Positions 53,255 to 62,540 of a stretch of DNA of 64,000 bases are shown here, piece by piece (positions within the stretch are counted from its first letter, which is position 1; every line of letters starts with the position of its first letter). Source of the stretch: Halococcus saccharolyticus DSM 5350 (lineage in GTDB: Archaea > Halobacteriota > Halobacteria > Halobacteriales > Halococcaceae); assembly GCF_000336915.1 (NCBI RefSeq), contig NZ_AOMD01000021.1, positions 124,001-188,000 of the forward strand, read 5' to 3'. Under the pieces are notes generated by a model. That model saw nothing but the letters and a program-made list of their open reading frames with translations, was not told where the DNA came from and did not search any database. Both the position numbers and the translations under genes were made by a program.

Positions 53255-54052
53255 ATGTCCGATACAATTGGATCGCATCCGGCGTCGTGGGCGGGGAAAC
53301 CGTACCGGGAAATCGAAGAACTCGCCACGAGCGACGGATCCGTGTTGGTCGTCCCAGTTGGAAGTATCGAACAGCACGGTCATCACCTGCCCGTCGCGAC
53401 CGATACGATCCTGGCCGATGCGGTAGCGAAGGCCGGTGCGGAGCACGCCGACGATTCGGTTCCGGTGCTCCTCACGCCGCCGGTCTGGGCGGGCTACTCG
53501 CCACATCACCGCTCGTTCGGCGGCACGATCACCCGCGAGCACGGGTCGCTCCGCGAGACGCTCGAAGAGATCGCCGATGCGGCGCTCGACAACGGATTCG
53601 ACGCGCTGTTGTTGCTGAACGGCCACGGCGGGAACGCCTCGCTGATCGACAGCGCCGTGAGCACGATCGGCGTCGACCAGCCCGATAGCGAGGTGCTCGG
53701 ACTCACGTACTTCGAACTGGCGGAGCCGTTCATCGACGAGATCCGCGAGAGCGAGATCGGGGGGATGGCCCACGCCGGCGAGTTCGAGACGTCGCTCATG
53801 CTGCATCTCCGCCCCGAACTGGTACACGACGACCGCGAGGGGACGTATCAGGAGGAACCGTACGATCGGAGCCAGCAGGACCTCTTCGTCGGCGGACCGC
53901 TCTCGGTGTACCGGCCGTTCGAGGACTACTCGCCGTCCGGTGCGATCGGCGATCCGACGCTCGCGACCGCCGAGAAGGGCGCACGGATCCACGACCGACT
54001 CGGCGACGCAATGGGTGATCTGCTGGAACGAATCCACGAGGAAAACCGCTGA
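53255..54052 (+). CDS. Creatininase-family amidohydrolase
   Basis: A 265-residue creatininase-type metal hydrolase. VPVGSIEQHGHHLPVATDT (about residues 30-48) carries the Glu, His and Asp ligands; NGHGGNASLID is the second signature; and GMAHAGEFETSLML holds the later Glu. Members hydrolyse creatinine or act on formamide and lactam bonds, for example MftE in mycofactocin maturation and FAPy deformylases. I use the ATG at 53255; the in-frame GTG at 53222 lies in AT-rich promoter sequence. Neighbours suggest a catabolic role. Confidence 0.88.
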   Translation: MSDTIGSHPASWAGKPYREIEELATSDGSVLVVPVGSIEQHGHHLPVATDTILADAVAKAGAEHADDSVPVLLTPPVWAGYSPHHRSFGGTITREHGSLRETLEEIADAALDNGFDALLLLNGHGGNASLIDSAVSTIGVDQPDSEVLGLTYFELAEPFIDEIRESEIGGMAHAGEFETSLMLHLRPELVHDDREGTYQEEPYDRSQQDLFVGGPLSVYRPFEDYSPSGAIGDPTLATAEKGARIHDRLGDAMGDLLERIHEENR

Positions 54053-54160
54053 TCAGCGCTTTGGGATCGTATAGGAGCCTGTTGGACGAGTGTTCACCTC
54101 TGCCAGTGGGTTGAGCGAGACAGCGAGGGTGATGACGGTATCAGGGCCGTTCCGCCGCGG

Positions 54161-55273
54161 TCAGAGCTCGCCGAGTTCCTGCTGTTTTCGCATCAAGTAG
54201 AGGAAGTACGGACCGCCGATCAGGCCGGTGACGATCCCGACAGGGATCTGGACCGGGTTGAGCGCGAGTCGCGCCCCGACATCGGCGGCGACCATGAGCG
54301 CGGGGCCGGCGAACACGCAGCCAACGACGAGACGCTTGTAGTCGCTGCCGACGATGTTCCGAACGACGTGCGGGACGATCAGGCCGACGAAGCCGACGAT
54401 CCCCGCGACCGCGATGCTCGCCGACGCCGCGAGGATCGCGACGCCCGAGAGCGCGAAGCGGACCTTCTCGACGCTCATTCCCAGCGACTTCGCGGTCCGT
54501 TCGCCGAGCAGGAGGACGTTGAGCTGGCGTGCGCCAGCAAGCGCGAGGAACATCGCCACCACCGACCACGGCAGCGCCATCCGGACCTGCGCCCAGTCAG
54601 TGCCCGTGAGCGAACCGGTGGTCCACGCGATCGCCTCCTGGACCACGCCGATGTCGTCGGCGAAGAAAAAGAGCGCCGTCTGGAGCGAGCCGAACATCGT
54701 CGAGACGATCACGCCCGCGAGCACCAGCCGCACCGGCGAGGTCCCGCCCTTCCACGCGATGGCGTAGACGAGTAGGAACGCGATCGCCCCGCCGAGCGAC
54801 GCGATCAACGGCAGAAACGCCGACAGTCCGCTGAACACGACGAGCGTGAGCAGGATCATCAGCCCCGCACCCGACGAGACGCCGAGAATGAACGGGCTCG
54901 CGAGCTCGTTGCGGGTGACTGCCTGGAAGATCGCGCCAGAAACCGCGAGATTCATCCCGACGAGAACAGCCACGAGCACCCGCGGCAGACGGATGTTCCA
55001 GACGATCAGGCTCCGTCGCCCCATCTCGGGCACCTCGCCGCCGAGCAGGAACGCCTCCAGCGCTGCCGGGTTCAGGATGACGTCGGGGTTGAAGACGGCC
55101 CCCCACGCCTGTGCGATCGTCATCGAGTACGCGCCGAAGCTGACCTGGACGAGCCCGGCGACGACGACGATTCCGATACTGCCGAGGACGAGCGAGGCGA
55201 GCGAGCTATCGATCCATCCGAGCCACCCCTGCTCGTCCGCCGTCTTGTCGTCCTGGCTGGTGATCTCGGTCAT
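54161..55273 (-). CDS. FecCD/BtuC-type ABC transporter permease
   Basis: A 370-residue permease with about ten helices. The pattern IWNIRLPRVLVAVLVGMNLA, then GAIFQAVTRNELASPFILGV and GIVGFVGLIVPHVVRNIVGS, is diagnostic of iron-siderophore, heme or cobalamin importers. It would form a dimer with an ATPase of FecE/BtuD type and receive substrate from a lipoprotein binding protein. Neither partner lies beside it; flanking genes are unrelated. It may share an ATPase encoded elsewhere or be a stranded operon member. Confidence 0.91.
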   Translation of the reverse strand: MTEITSQDDKTADEQGWLGWIDSSLASLVLGSIGIVVVAGLVQVSFGAYSMTIAQAWGAVFNPDVILNPAALEAFLLGGEVPEMGRRSLIVWNIRLPRVLVAVLVGMNLAVSGAIFQAVTRNELASPFILGVSSGAGLMILLTLVVFSGLSAFLPLIASLGGAIAFLLVYAIAWKGGTSPVRLVLAGVIVSTMFGSLQTALFFFADDIGVVQEAIAWTTGSLTGTDWAQVRMALPWSVVAMFLALAGARQLNVLLLGERTAKSLGMSVEKVRFALSGVAILAASASIAVAGIVGFVGLIVPHVVRNIVGSDYKRLVVGCVFAGPALMVAADVGARLALNPVQIPVGIVTGLIGGPYFLYLMRKQQELGEL

Positions 55274-55551
55274 GCGGACCAGCGATCACCCGATTTGCCC
55301 GAGCGCGGTGTAGCGCCACCGAAATCGACACACGGACGCTCGTCGTTTGTCATACGATTTAGGCTGCCCTAATCGGATATAACGCCTTCGGGTTTCGACT
55401 GCCGCCGGAACCGATGGTAGCGTGTCGATCGAAGATCCAGCAGAACTAATCGCATCGTGTGACAGCATGCAGCCGAACCGACTCGTACGGTCCTGGAGGT
55501 ATCGATTCGATCCGAACAGTCGTCGATTTGGAGGAACTACGCCGGGAGGAG

Positions 55552-56055
55552 CTACGGCGTCCACTGTCCGCTGCCGCGGTCGTCTGAGTCGCTCTCCGAT
55601 TCCGGCCCGGCCGGCGGCCGTGGCGGCACGCGGTATTCGAGGCCGGCCTCTTTCATCAGCCGGCGACAGCTCGGTTCGGAGTACTCGACGCCGAACGCGT
55701 CGCGGACGAACCGGCCGACGAGCGCCGGCGTCCACGCCGGCTCGTCGTAGCCGACTTCGGTGGGAGATCCGTGGAGCGCAGCCTCGAACTCGTCGCGCTG
55801 CTCCGTGGTGAGCTTTCGCGGTCGGCCGGAGCGTGGCGCGTCGACGACGGCCTGATCAAGCGGCCCGTCGTCGAGGCGCTTGAGCCAGCTGTAGATCGTC
55901 CGTCGCTGGACGCCGTACCACTCGGCGAGTTCGGTCTGGGTGATCCCGTTCTTGTACGCGATCGCCGCGAGGAGGCGCTGGGCCGGCTTCGCGTCGTTCA
56001 CCTCGTCGAGCGCTTTCTGCAGTTCTTCGATCGAGATATCGTCGAGGTGGTCCAT
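55552..56055 (-). CDS. IS630-type winged-HTH protein without a DDE domain
   Basis: A 167-residue protein starting at ATG 56055 (MDHLDDISIEEL). AYKNGITQTELAEWYGVQRR is a homeodomain-like HTH, and EVGYDEPAWTPALVGRFVRD, then CRRLMKEAGLEY, is the winged HTH of IS630-family transposases. No DDE catalytic domain follows, so it cannot transpose by itself. Such stand-alone versions occur in haloarchaea, where they may act as regulators or be orfA-like remnants. The ORF can be extended upstream, but the extension is Arg-rich shadow sequence. Confidence 0.78.
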   Translation of the reverse strand: MDHLDDISIEELQKALDEVNDAKPAQRLLAAIAYKNGITQTELAEWYGVQRRTIYSWLKRLDDGPLDQAVVDAPRSGRPRKLTTEQRDEFEAALHGSPTEVGYDEPAWTPALVGRFVRDAFGVEYSEPSCRRLMKEAGLEYRVPPRPPAGPESESDSDDRGSGQWTP

Positions 56056-56252
56056 CGATCTCGTCTTCAGGCCCCGGGTAGAAAATTCTGACGACAGGAT
56101 TTCGATGATGCAGGTTGGGGGTCGGTAGTACACGGGGAGCAGACGCTGGACGATCTCGTCGGTTCGACCGCTCTTCGCGAAAACGTCGACGGCTGCCGAT
56201 GTATCCACGGACCGATGGTGAATGAGATGGGACCGACTTGGTACTCGGTCAG

Positions 56253-56567
56253 TCAGGCGCGTTTGAACCCGAGGAAGAAACCACCGACGAACCCTGCTCC
56301 GACGGGCAGTGTCGTACCGAGCGCCGTGAGCCACGGCGGGACCGTCTGGAGACTCTGCTGGACGCCCGCAAGCACGTGGTCGAGTGCCGCCCATTGGACG
56401 TCGAGCACGCCTTGATGGTCGAGATACGTGAACACCGCCAGCTGTATCCCGACGATCGCGACGGCGATCTTGGCCAGCTTCTTCGCGGCGAACCCGGTGA
56501 CACCGCCCGCGAGCGCGCTCCCGCCGAACGCCGTGCCGAGATTGCCGAGCGCGGTTTCGAACCCCAT
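56253..56567 (-). CDS. FUN14-family membrane protein
   Basis: A 104-residue protein with three hydrophobic segments rich in Gly and Ala: ALAGGVTGFAAKKLAKIAVA, VGIQLAVFTYLDHQGVLDVQ and LPVGAGFVGGFFLGFKRA. This matches the FUN14 family (related to mitochondrial FUNDC1), widespread in archaea with unknown function. The C-terminal GFFLGFKRA is the characteristic ending. The gene is divergent from the DAACS symporter. Confidence 0.85.
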   Translation of the reverse strand: MGFETALGNLGTAFGGSALAGGVTGFAAKKLAKIAVAIVGIQLAVFTYLDHQGVLDVQWAALDHVLAGVQQSLQTVPPWLTALGTTLPVGAGFVGGFFLGFKRA

Positions 56568-56740
56568 CACGTGTCTTCGTCCTCTCCGTCGTGGCGGGGG
56601 TACTTATAATCCGTCGTTCGGTAGGGTGCGGTGCGACCATCGGAAACGATTCGATCGATTCGGGCTGCTGCGTCAGAGATGGCGGCGGATTCAGACGAAA
56701 CCGACAGTGGTTGGTGCCCGGATCGACAACTGTGGATACC

Positions 56741-58057
56741 GTGAATTTGGCTCCACTTCGTCGTATCGCGGAGTCGTATCGATCGATCCCTATCGTCTAC
56801 CGCATCGCCGCCGGGTTCGTCCTCGGCGCGATCGTCGGACTGGTCGTCGGCGAACCGGCGACGCGACTTCAACCGCTCGGTGATCTCTTCCTCTCGCTGC
56901 TCAACATGCTCGTCGTCCCGCTGGTCGTCTTCACGCTGCTCGCCGGCATGGAGCGCCTCTCGCCCGCTCGGCTCGGTCGCGTCGGTGGGACTGTCGTGGG
57001 TCTCTACATGGTGACGACCGCGATCGCCGCGACTATCGGCCTCGCGGTCGCGAACCTGCTCCAACCGGGGGCCGGCCAGGAGTTCGTCCCCGGCAAGGCC
57101 GAGTCAGCGAGCGCGCCCTCGATCGCTGAAGTCCTTCTGGGGATCGTCCCCGACAACCCGATCGGGGCGATGGCTGAGGGCGATCTCCTCTCGATCATCT
57201 TCTTCGTCGTGGTGTTCGGGCTCGGCCTCGCGTGGGTTCGGGATCGAACCGACGACGAGCGGGTGCGAGCGGGGAGCGAGACGTTCTTCGAGTTCGTCGA
57301 CGCCGGCACCGAGGCGCTGTTCGCGATCGTCTGGGGCGTGATGGAGTACGGCGTCCTCGGCGTGTTCGCGCTGACCGCAGCGTCGCTCGCGACCAACGGG
57401 ATCGCGGGCATCGTCTCGCTCGCGTCGCTGGTCGGCGTGGTCGCGCTCGGGATCGCGATCCACATCGGCGTGACCTACCTCGGACTCATCACCGCAGGGC
57501 TGCTCGGCCAATCGCCGATCGCGTTCCTCTCCGGTGCGAAGGACGCGATGGTGACCGCGTTCTCGATTCGGTCGTCGAGCGGCACGCTTCCGGTGACTAT
57601 TGCCGACGCTCGCGACAACCTCGCGGTCGACGAGTCGGTGTATGGATTCTCCCTCCCGCTGGGAGCCACGATCAACATGGACGGCGCGGCGATCCGTCAG
57701 GCCGTCACGGCGGTCTTCGCGGCCAACGTCGTCGGCGTTCCGCTCGGACTCGGTGAGCAGGTGACGGTCCTCGCAACCGTCGTCCTCGTCAGTATCGGCA
57801 CCGCGGGCGTCCCCGGCGCGGGGCTCATCATGCTCACGATCATCCTCAACGCGCTGGGGCTTCCACTGACTGTCGTGGGCTTCGTCGCCGCCGTCGACCC
57901 GATCCTCGGCCGGATCGCCACGATGAACAACGTGACCGGCGACCTCGCGGTGACGGCACTCGCGGCGAAGTACAACGACGCCATCGATTTCTCCGACGGA
58001 GTCTGGGCCGACAGTCGGTCGACGCTCGATTCGGCAACTCCCAGCACGAACGACTGA
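56741..58057 (+). CDS. Dicarboxylate/amino acid:cation symporter (DAACS family)
   Basis: A 438-residue sodium- or proton-coupled symporter of the GltP/DctA family. The family motifs are present: the serine-rich hairpin RSSSGTLPVT, SLPLGATINMDGAA, and GTAGVPGAGLIMLTI. About eight helices plus two hairpins fit the elevator fold. The substrate should be a dicarboxylate such as glutamate, aspartate or fumarate. I use the GTG at 56741 (NLAPLRRIAESY); the upstream in-frame extension is not protein-like. Confidence 0.91.
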   Translation: MNLAPLRRIAESYRSIPIVYRIAAGFVLGAIVGLVVGEPATRLQPLGDLFLSLLNMLVVPLVVFTLLAGMERLSPARLGRVGGTVVGLYMVTTAIAATIGLAVANLLQPGAGQEFVPGKAESASAPSIAEVLLGIVPDNPIGAMAEGDLLSIIFFVVVFGLGLAWVRDRTDDERVRAGSETFFEFVDAGTEALFAIVWGVMEYGVLGVFALTAASLATNGIAGIVSLASLVGVVALGIAIHIGVTYLGLITAGLLGQSPIAFLSGAKDAMVTAFSIRSSSGTLPVTIADARDNLAVDESVYGFSLPLGATINMDGAAIRQAVTAVFAANVVGVPLGLGEQVTVLATVVLVSIGTAGVPGAGLIMLTIILNALGLPLTVVGFVAAVDPILGRIATMNNVTGDLAVTALAAKYNDAIDFSDGVWADSRSTLDSATPSTND

Positions 58058-58138
58058 GACGACGCTCAGGATTTCCCCTCGACCACGAGCGTGGCTGAGA
58101 CGCAAACCGTTTGTCCGCAGTCGTCCTCTCACCGAGTA

Positions 58139-60043
58139 GTGACCGACGCGAACGACGACTCGCCGGATGAGAACGAGACAGAGTCCGAATCGACGGTGCG
58201 GGACGTCGACACCGAACCAACGGAGGACCATCCCGAGCCGGCGATGACGGCCGAGCGATTCAGAGCGACGCTCGAAGACCTCGGTCGGCCCGTCGCGACG
58301 GCCGGGGAAGTAGCGCGGACGCTCGACTGGACGCACGCCGAGGCGAGCGACGCGCTCGACGAACTGGCCGGAACGGGTGGGATCGAGCGCACGGACGTGA
58401 CCGACGATCCCGTGGTCTGGTATCCGGCCGAGTTCGCCGCGTTCGTCGATCGCGAGCACGTCGTCGTCTTTCCGGAGCGTCGGGAGATCGTGGTCGAACA
58501 TCCCGAACAGTTCACCCGCGCTCAGCTTACCCAGTTCGCCCACCTCGTCGACTCGTCGGGGGAGGGCGCGTACATCTACGAAATCCGCGAGGAGGATGTC
58601 TGGTGGTCGCCACAGGACCACCTCGACGAGTTCATCGGCACGATCCGCGACGTGCTTCCAGAGCGTGCGCCCGACCTCGAAGAGTGGATCACGAGCCAGT
58701 GGGATCGCGCCAGACAGTTCGCACTGACAACCCATCCCGACGGGTACACCGTGCTCGAAGCCGCGAACCCGTCGCTGATGGGCAACATCGCCCGTCAGCA
58801 GCTCGACGACGAGCACCTCCACGCGCCGATCACCGACACCGAGAGCTGGGTGGTCGAAGGAAGTGAAAGCGAGATCAAGCGAACGCTCTACGACGCGGGC
58901 TACCCCGTCCAGGACCAACGCGATCTCGAACGTGGTGCGGAACTCGACGTCGAGCTCGGGCTCGAACTTCGAGAGTATCAACGCGAGTGGGTCGAGCAGT
59001 TCCTCGATTCGGGTGCGGGCGTGCTGGTCGGGCCACCGGGCAGCGGGAAGACGATCGCCGCACTCGCCACGCTCGCTGAGGTCGGTGGCGAAACCCTCGT
59101 GCTCGCACCGAGTCGCGAACTCGCCGGCCAGTGGCGCGACCAACTCCTCGCCCACACCGATCTCGATCCGGACCAGATCGGCGAGTACCACGGGGGCGAA
59201 AAATCGATCCGGCCGGTGACGATCGCCACGTACCGAACGGCCGGGATGGATCGCCATCGCAAACTCTTCGACGAGCGCCGGTGGGGACTGATCGTCTACG
59301 ACGAAGTACATCACATCCCAAGCAAAGTGTTTCGCCGGAGTGCGGATCTCCAGGCCAAACACCGGCTCGGGTTGTCCGCGACGCCAGTCCGCGAGGACAA
59401 CAAAGAATCAGAAATATTTACTCTTATTGGCCCACCGATCGGCACCGACTGGGCGAAGCTGTTCGAAGCGGGGTTCGTCGCCGAGCCCGAGGTCGAACTC
59501 CGGTACGTACCGTGGGGAAGCGAGATCGACCGCGAGGAGTACGCGAGCGCCGAAGGTCACGAACGTCGGCAGGTCGCTGGGACGAACTCAGCAAAACTCG
59601 ACGCCATCCGTTCCTTACTCGACGATCACGCCGATGCGAAAGCGCTGGTGTTCGTCGAGTGGCTCGACCAGGGCCGCGAGTACGCGGAAGCGCTCGGCAT
59701 TCCCTTCATCAGCGGTGAAACCCGCCACGCCGAGCGCGAGCGGCTGTTCGACGAGTTTCGGCGTGGCGAACGAACGCGACTGATCGTCTCGCGGGTCGGC
59801 GACGAGGGGATCGACCTGCCGAACGCCGAGGTCGCCATTATGGCCTCCGGGCTGGGTGGATCGCGCCGCCAAGCCTCCCAGCGTGCCGGTCGGACGATGC
59901 GGCCGGCGGGGAATTCTCGGGTATACGTACTCGCGACCCGAGGCACCCGCGAGGAGGACTTCGTTCGCCAGCAGCTCCGTCACCTCGCCGGCAAAGGGGT
60001 CCGACTGTCCGAGGCCGAAATCGACGACCCGACCGATCCGTAG
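58139..60043 (+). CDS. XPB/Rad25-like DEAD/DEAH helicase
   Basis: A 634-residue SF2 helicase. An acidic N-terminus is followed by a winged helix (VATAGEVARTLDWTHAEASD) and a damage-recognition-like region. Helicase motifs: Walker A GPPGSGKT near residue 298, DEVHH near residue 388, LGLSATP near residue 412, and motif VI QRAGRTMRPAG near residue 582. Motif order and the DEVHH box match archaeal XPB (Rad25) proteins that act in nucleotide excision repair or transcription-coupled processes. GTG 58139 is favoured; GTG 58091 would add 16 residues. Confidence 0.9.
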   Translation: MTDANDDSPDENETESESTVRDVDTEPTEDHPEPAMTAERFRATLEDLGRPVATAGEVARTLDWTHAEASDALDELAGTGGIERTDVTDDPVVWYPAEFAAFVDREHVVVFPERREIVVEHPEQFTRAQLTQFAHLVDSSGEGAYIYEIREEDVWWSPQDHLDEFIGTIRDVLPERAPDLEEWITSQWDRARQFALTTHPDGYTVLEAANPSLMGNIARQQLDDEHLHAPITDTESWVVEGSESEIKRTLYDAGYPVQDQRDLERGAELDVELGLELREYQREWVEQFLDSGAGVLVGPPGSGKTIAALATLAEVGGETLVLAPSRELAGQWRDQLLAHTDLDPDQIGEYHGGEKSIRPVTIATYRTAGMDRHRKLFDERRWGLIVYDEVHHIPSKVFRRSADLQAKHRLGLSATPVREDNKESEIFTLIGPPIGTDWAKLFEAGFVAEPEVELRYVPWGSEIDREEYASAEGHERRQVAGTNSAKLDAIRSLLDDHADAKALVFVEWLDQGREYAEALGIPFISGETRHAERERLFDEFRRGERTRLIVSRVGDEGIDLPNAEVAIMASGLGGSRRQASQRAGRTMRPAGNSRVYVLATRGTREEDFVRQQLRHLAGKGVRLSEAEIDDPTDP

Positions 60044-60867
60044 CGATCGCCACCTGACCGAGGACAGGCGCGGACAAACGCAGGATCTCACCACTATCTT
60101 GACCCGAGATAACGTGCAGTCAGTTATGATCTATTTTGACTGCTGTGAACCGATTAGTGTTCCCGTTTCGTTCGATTGCGCCTGTTTCGGGCGTCGACAT
60201 CCCGAACCTACTGCCGTCGAACCGCGTGATTCGTATCCAACGTTGTAACGATCCTACCCCTGTTATGCAGCGGACGCCGCACCGGCGTATCGTCGTCCGA
60301 CTGCGGACGGCAGAAAGGGCCGGACCGTGATGTCGATTTCGCGCAAGGCGCGCTGTCGGATTTTCCGAGCGGTTCGATATCGCACTGTGGAACGTTTCAT
60401 CGTCGATCTCGCTCGTCACGGAGCCTTCGCCGACCCCGGCAACCGAACTCGTCCGCCGACTGTGTTCGATGAGCGTCGCTCGGTCTTCTGGAGGGTGCTC
60501 TGCGCCGTTCGAGACGACTCCACCGAGTTCTCAGTCGGCGCTGGATATTCATGTTCTTTGTTCACGCTCACCGTTCCGGAGGACGGGAATCACGGCCTTT
60601 CGGACGGATTCGATCCCGAGTGCTGCTGAGTGGGATTTTCGCGGTTTCTACGTCCGTTCGATCGATGTCGGAGTAGAGGCCAACGAATAATTCCGGCGAC
60701 GGCTCGGAATCGGTGGTTCGATCGCTTTGTTCTTCATCACGGAACGCTATGTGACGGCCGAATTCGAGCCAAAGTGGAGACCTGCTGGTTTTCGTCGCTC
60801 GTATCGGTAGTGTCGTCAGTCCCGCAATGCGGTACATTTAGGTAGATAGTGGGAAATAACCTCATGC
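60044..60867. other. Long intergenic region without a supported gene
   Basis: About 820 bases between the helicase and the IclR gene. Frames on both strands have skewed composition (many Arg/Ser/Thr) and no recognisable motif. No tRNA or repeat was seen. The last 40 bases contain an ACATTTAGG stretch about 30 bases before the IclR ATG that may be its promoter. Confidence 0.45.
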
Positions 60868-61629
60868 ATGGCAACGGATGATGAAACGATCGGCGCGGTC
60901 GGACGGACACTCGACGTCTTGGAGTTCCTTCGCGAACACGGGGCGGCGACGCTGTCTACCGTTGCGACCGAACTCGACGTGAGCAAGAGTACGGCCCACC
61001 GACACCTCCGGACGCTTGAAGGGCGGGAATACGTGGTCGAGCACGACGATGGGTTCCACCTCGGGCTTCGATTCCTCGACCTCGGCGAGTTTACCCGGCG
61101 GTGTCGGCCCGAATATCGTCTCGCGAAGGAGAAGGTGGTCGAGCTCGCCGACGAGGTCGACGAACGAGTTCAGTTCATGGTCGAGGAACACGGGCGAGCC
61201 GTCTACGTCCACCAGCACTCGGGTCGCCACGCGGTCGAGGCCAACACCCACCCCGGAAAGCGCGTCCCGATCCACGCGAGTGCGGCCGGGCTCGCGATCC
61301 TCTCGGAGCTTCCATCGGCGGCCATCGATCGGATCACAGACCGCCATGGGCTCTCAGCCGTCACCCCGAAGACGCTCTCGACGCGCGAGGCGCTGGAGCG
61401 AGAACTTCAGGCGACCTGTGATCGGGGGTACAGCATCAACGATCAGGGAATCATCGAAGGGCTCCGTGCTGTCGGTGCGCCGGTGACGGGACCCGAGGGA
61501 GGAGTGATCGGCGGGCTGAGTATCTCCGGCCCCCTACACCGGATGGAGGGCGAGCGGCTCGAAGAGCGGATTCCTTCACTCCTGCTCGGTGCGACCAACG
61601 AACTCGAACTCAACATCGCCTACCAGTGA
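60868..61629 (+). CDS. IclR-family transcriptional regulator
   Basis: A 253-residue regulator. The N-terminal HTH is FLREHGAATLSTVATELDVS, then KSTAHRHLRTLEGREYVVEH, and the C-terminal effector domain contains GKRVPIHASAAGLAILSELP and GYSINDQGIIEGLRAVGAPV, typical of IclR. Such regulators usually control adjacent catabolic genes and respond to a pathway intermediate. It stands at the head of a plus-strand set (cyclase, CoA transferase, [2Fe-2S] subunit), so it is likely their local regulator. Confidence 0.92.
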   Translation: MATDDETIGAVGRTLDVLEFLREHGAATLSTVATELDVSKSTAHRHLRTLEGREYVVEHDDGFHLGLRFLDLGEFTRRCRPEYRLAKEKVVELADEVDERVQFMVEEHGRAVYVHQHSGRHAVEANTHPGKRVPIHASAAGLAILSELPSAAIDRITDRHGLSAVTPKTLSTREALERELQATCDRGYSINDQGIIEGLRAVGAPVTGPEGGVIGGLSISGPLHRMEGERLEERIPSLLLGATNELELNIAYQ

Positions 61630-61661
61630 CCGGGGACGACGCTGCACGAGCCACGGCACGG

Positions 61662-61670
61662 ATTTTTATA
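61662..61670 (+). promoter_or_regulatory. TATA-like element of the cyclase-family gene
   Basis: ATTTTTATA is centred about 29 bases before the ATG at 61696. Leaderless spacing suggests a promoter for the catabolic set separate from the IclR gene. Confidence 0.5.
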
Positions 61671-61695
61671 GGAGGGGTGAGAACCGGGAGAGTGT

Positions 61696-62460
61696 ATGCT
61701 AGACGGGTACGAGATGCACGACCTGACCCAGCCGTGGTGTGAGCACACGCCGGCGTGGCCGACCTACGACAACCCCAAGATCTGGTACGAAAAAAGCCTC
61801 GACACCGAGAAAGTCAACGGCCAGAAGATCGAGTTCATGAATCACACAGGAACTCATCTCGACGGCGAGAAACACTTCGACGCGAGCGGCCGGGACATCG
61901 AGAGTATGCCGCTCGACGAACTTGTCGGCGAGGCGGTCGTCGCCGATATCTCCGACGAAGTCGGGGATTACGACGTCTACACAAGCGACATGATCAAAGA
62001 CGTCGTCGACGTTCGAGAGGGTGACATCCTCTTCATCCACACCGGGTACCAACAGCACGCGTGGCACCGCGAGGACGCCGACCCACACAAGTTCTTCTGC
62101 AAGCACCCCGGCCCGAACGCGGAGTTCGCCGAGTGGTGCGCGGAGAAGGGACTCAACTACCTGATCCTCGACTGCGGGAGCGCCGACCATCCGATGAACA
62201 CCGTCGTCCGGGACGTCCGCCCCGAACTCGCCGACGAGGCTGCCGACCACCTCGGCGTCGACGACCTCGACGAGATCTTTCCGCCGGAGGGGTATCAACT
62301 GATGCACACCGAGCTGTTCCCCGAGGGGATCGTTCACGTCGAGAACGCCCAGGTTCCTGAAGAACTTCTGAACGAACGAGTGCAGATCGGGACATTCCCG
62401 TGGCGGTTCCGTGGCGGCGAGTCGAGCGTCTGTCGGTGCGTCGCGTTCACCGAGGCCTGA
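61696..62460 (+). CDS. Cyclase-family protein (kynurenine formamidase-like metal hydrolase)
   Basis: A 254-residue cyclase-family enzyme. The metal motif appears as MNHTGTHLDGEKHFD near residues 51-65, matching HxGTHxDxxxHF. Other family segments are DLTQPWCEHTPAWPTYDNPK at the start, GDILFIHTGYQQ and YLILDCGSADHPMNTVVRD. Relatives hydrolyse formamides or cyclic amides, or act in ring-cleavage pathways; the substrate is unknown. The Pro usual in HxDxPxH is replaced by Gly-Glu-Lys. It sits between the IclR gene and the CoA transferase. Confidence 0.88.
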   Translation: MLDGYEMHDLTQPWCEHTPAWPTYDNPKIWYEKSLDTEKVNGQKIEFMNHTGTHLDGEKHFDASGRDIESMPLDELVGEAVVADISDEVGDYDVYTSDMIKDVVDVREGDILFIHTGYQQHAWHREDADPHKFFCKHPGPNAEFAEWCAEKGLNYLILDCGSADHPMNTVVRDVRPELADEAADHLGVDDLDEIFPPEGYQLMHTELFPEGIVHVENAQVPEELLNERVQIGTFPWRFRGGESSVCRCVAFTEA

Positions 62461-62540
62461 GCGGTTTCCCGCTGCCTCGTCCGCGGACGACGGGTGCCGG
62501 CGGGCAACGCTTTTCACACCGCGGCGCGCCGAGTACTTGC

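Noticed and set aside
57104-59362. 752-codon minus-strand open frame
   Set aside because: It is the antisense shadow of the DAACS symporter and XPB helicase genes, both supported by motifs; its Arg/His/Asp-rich sequence is typical of a shadow.
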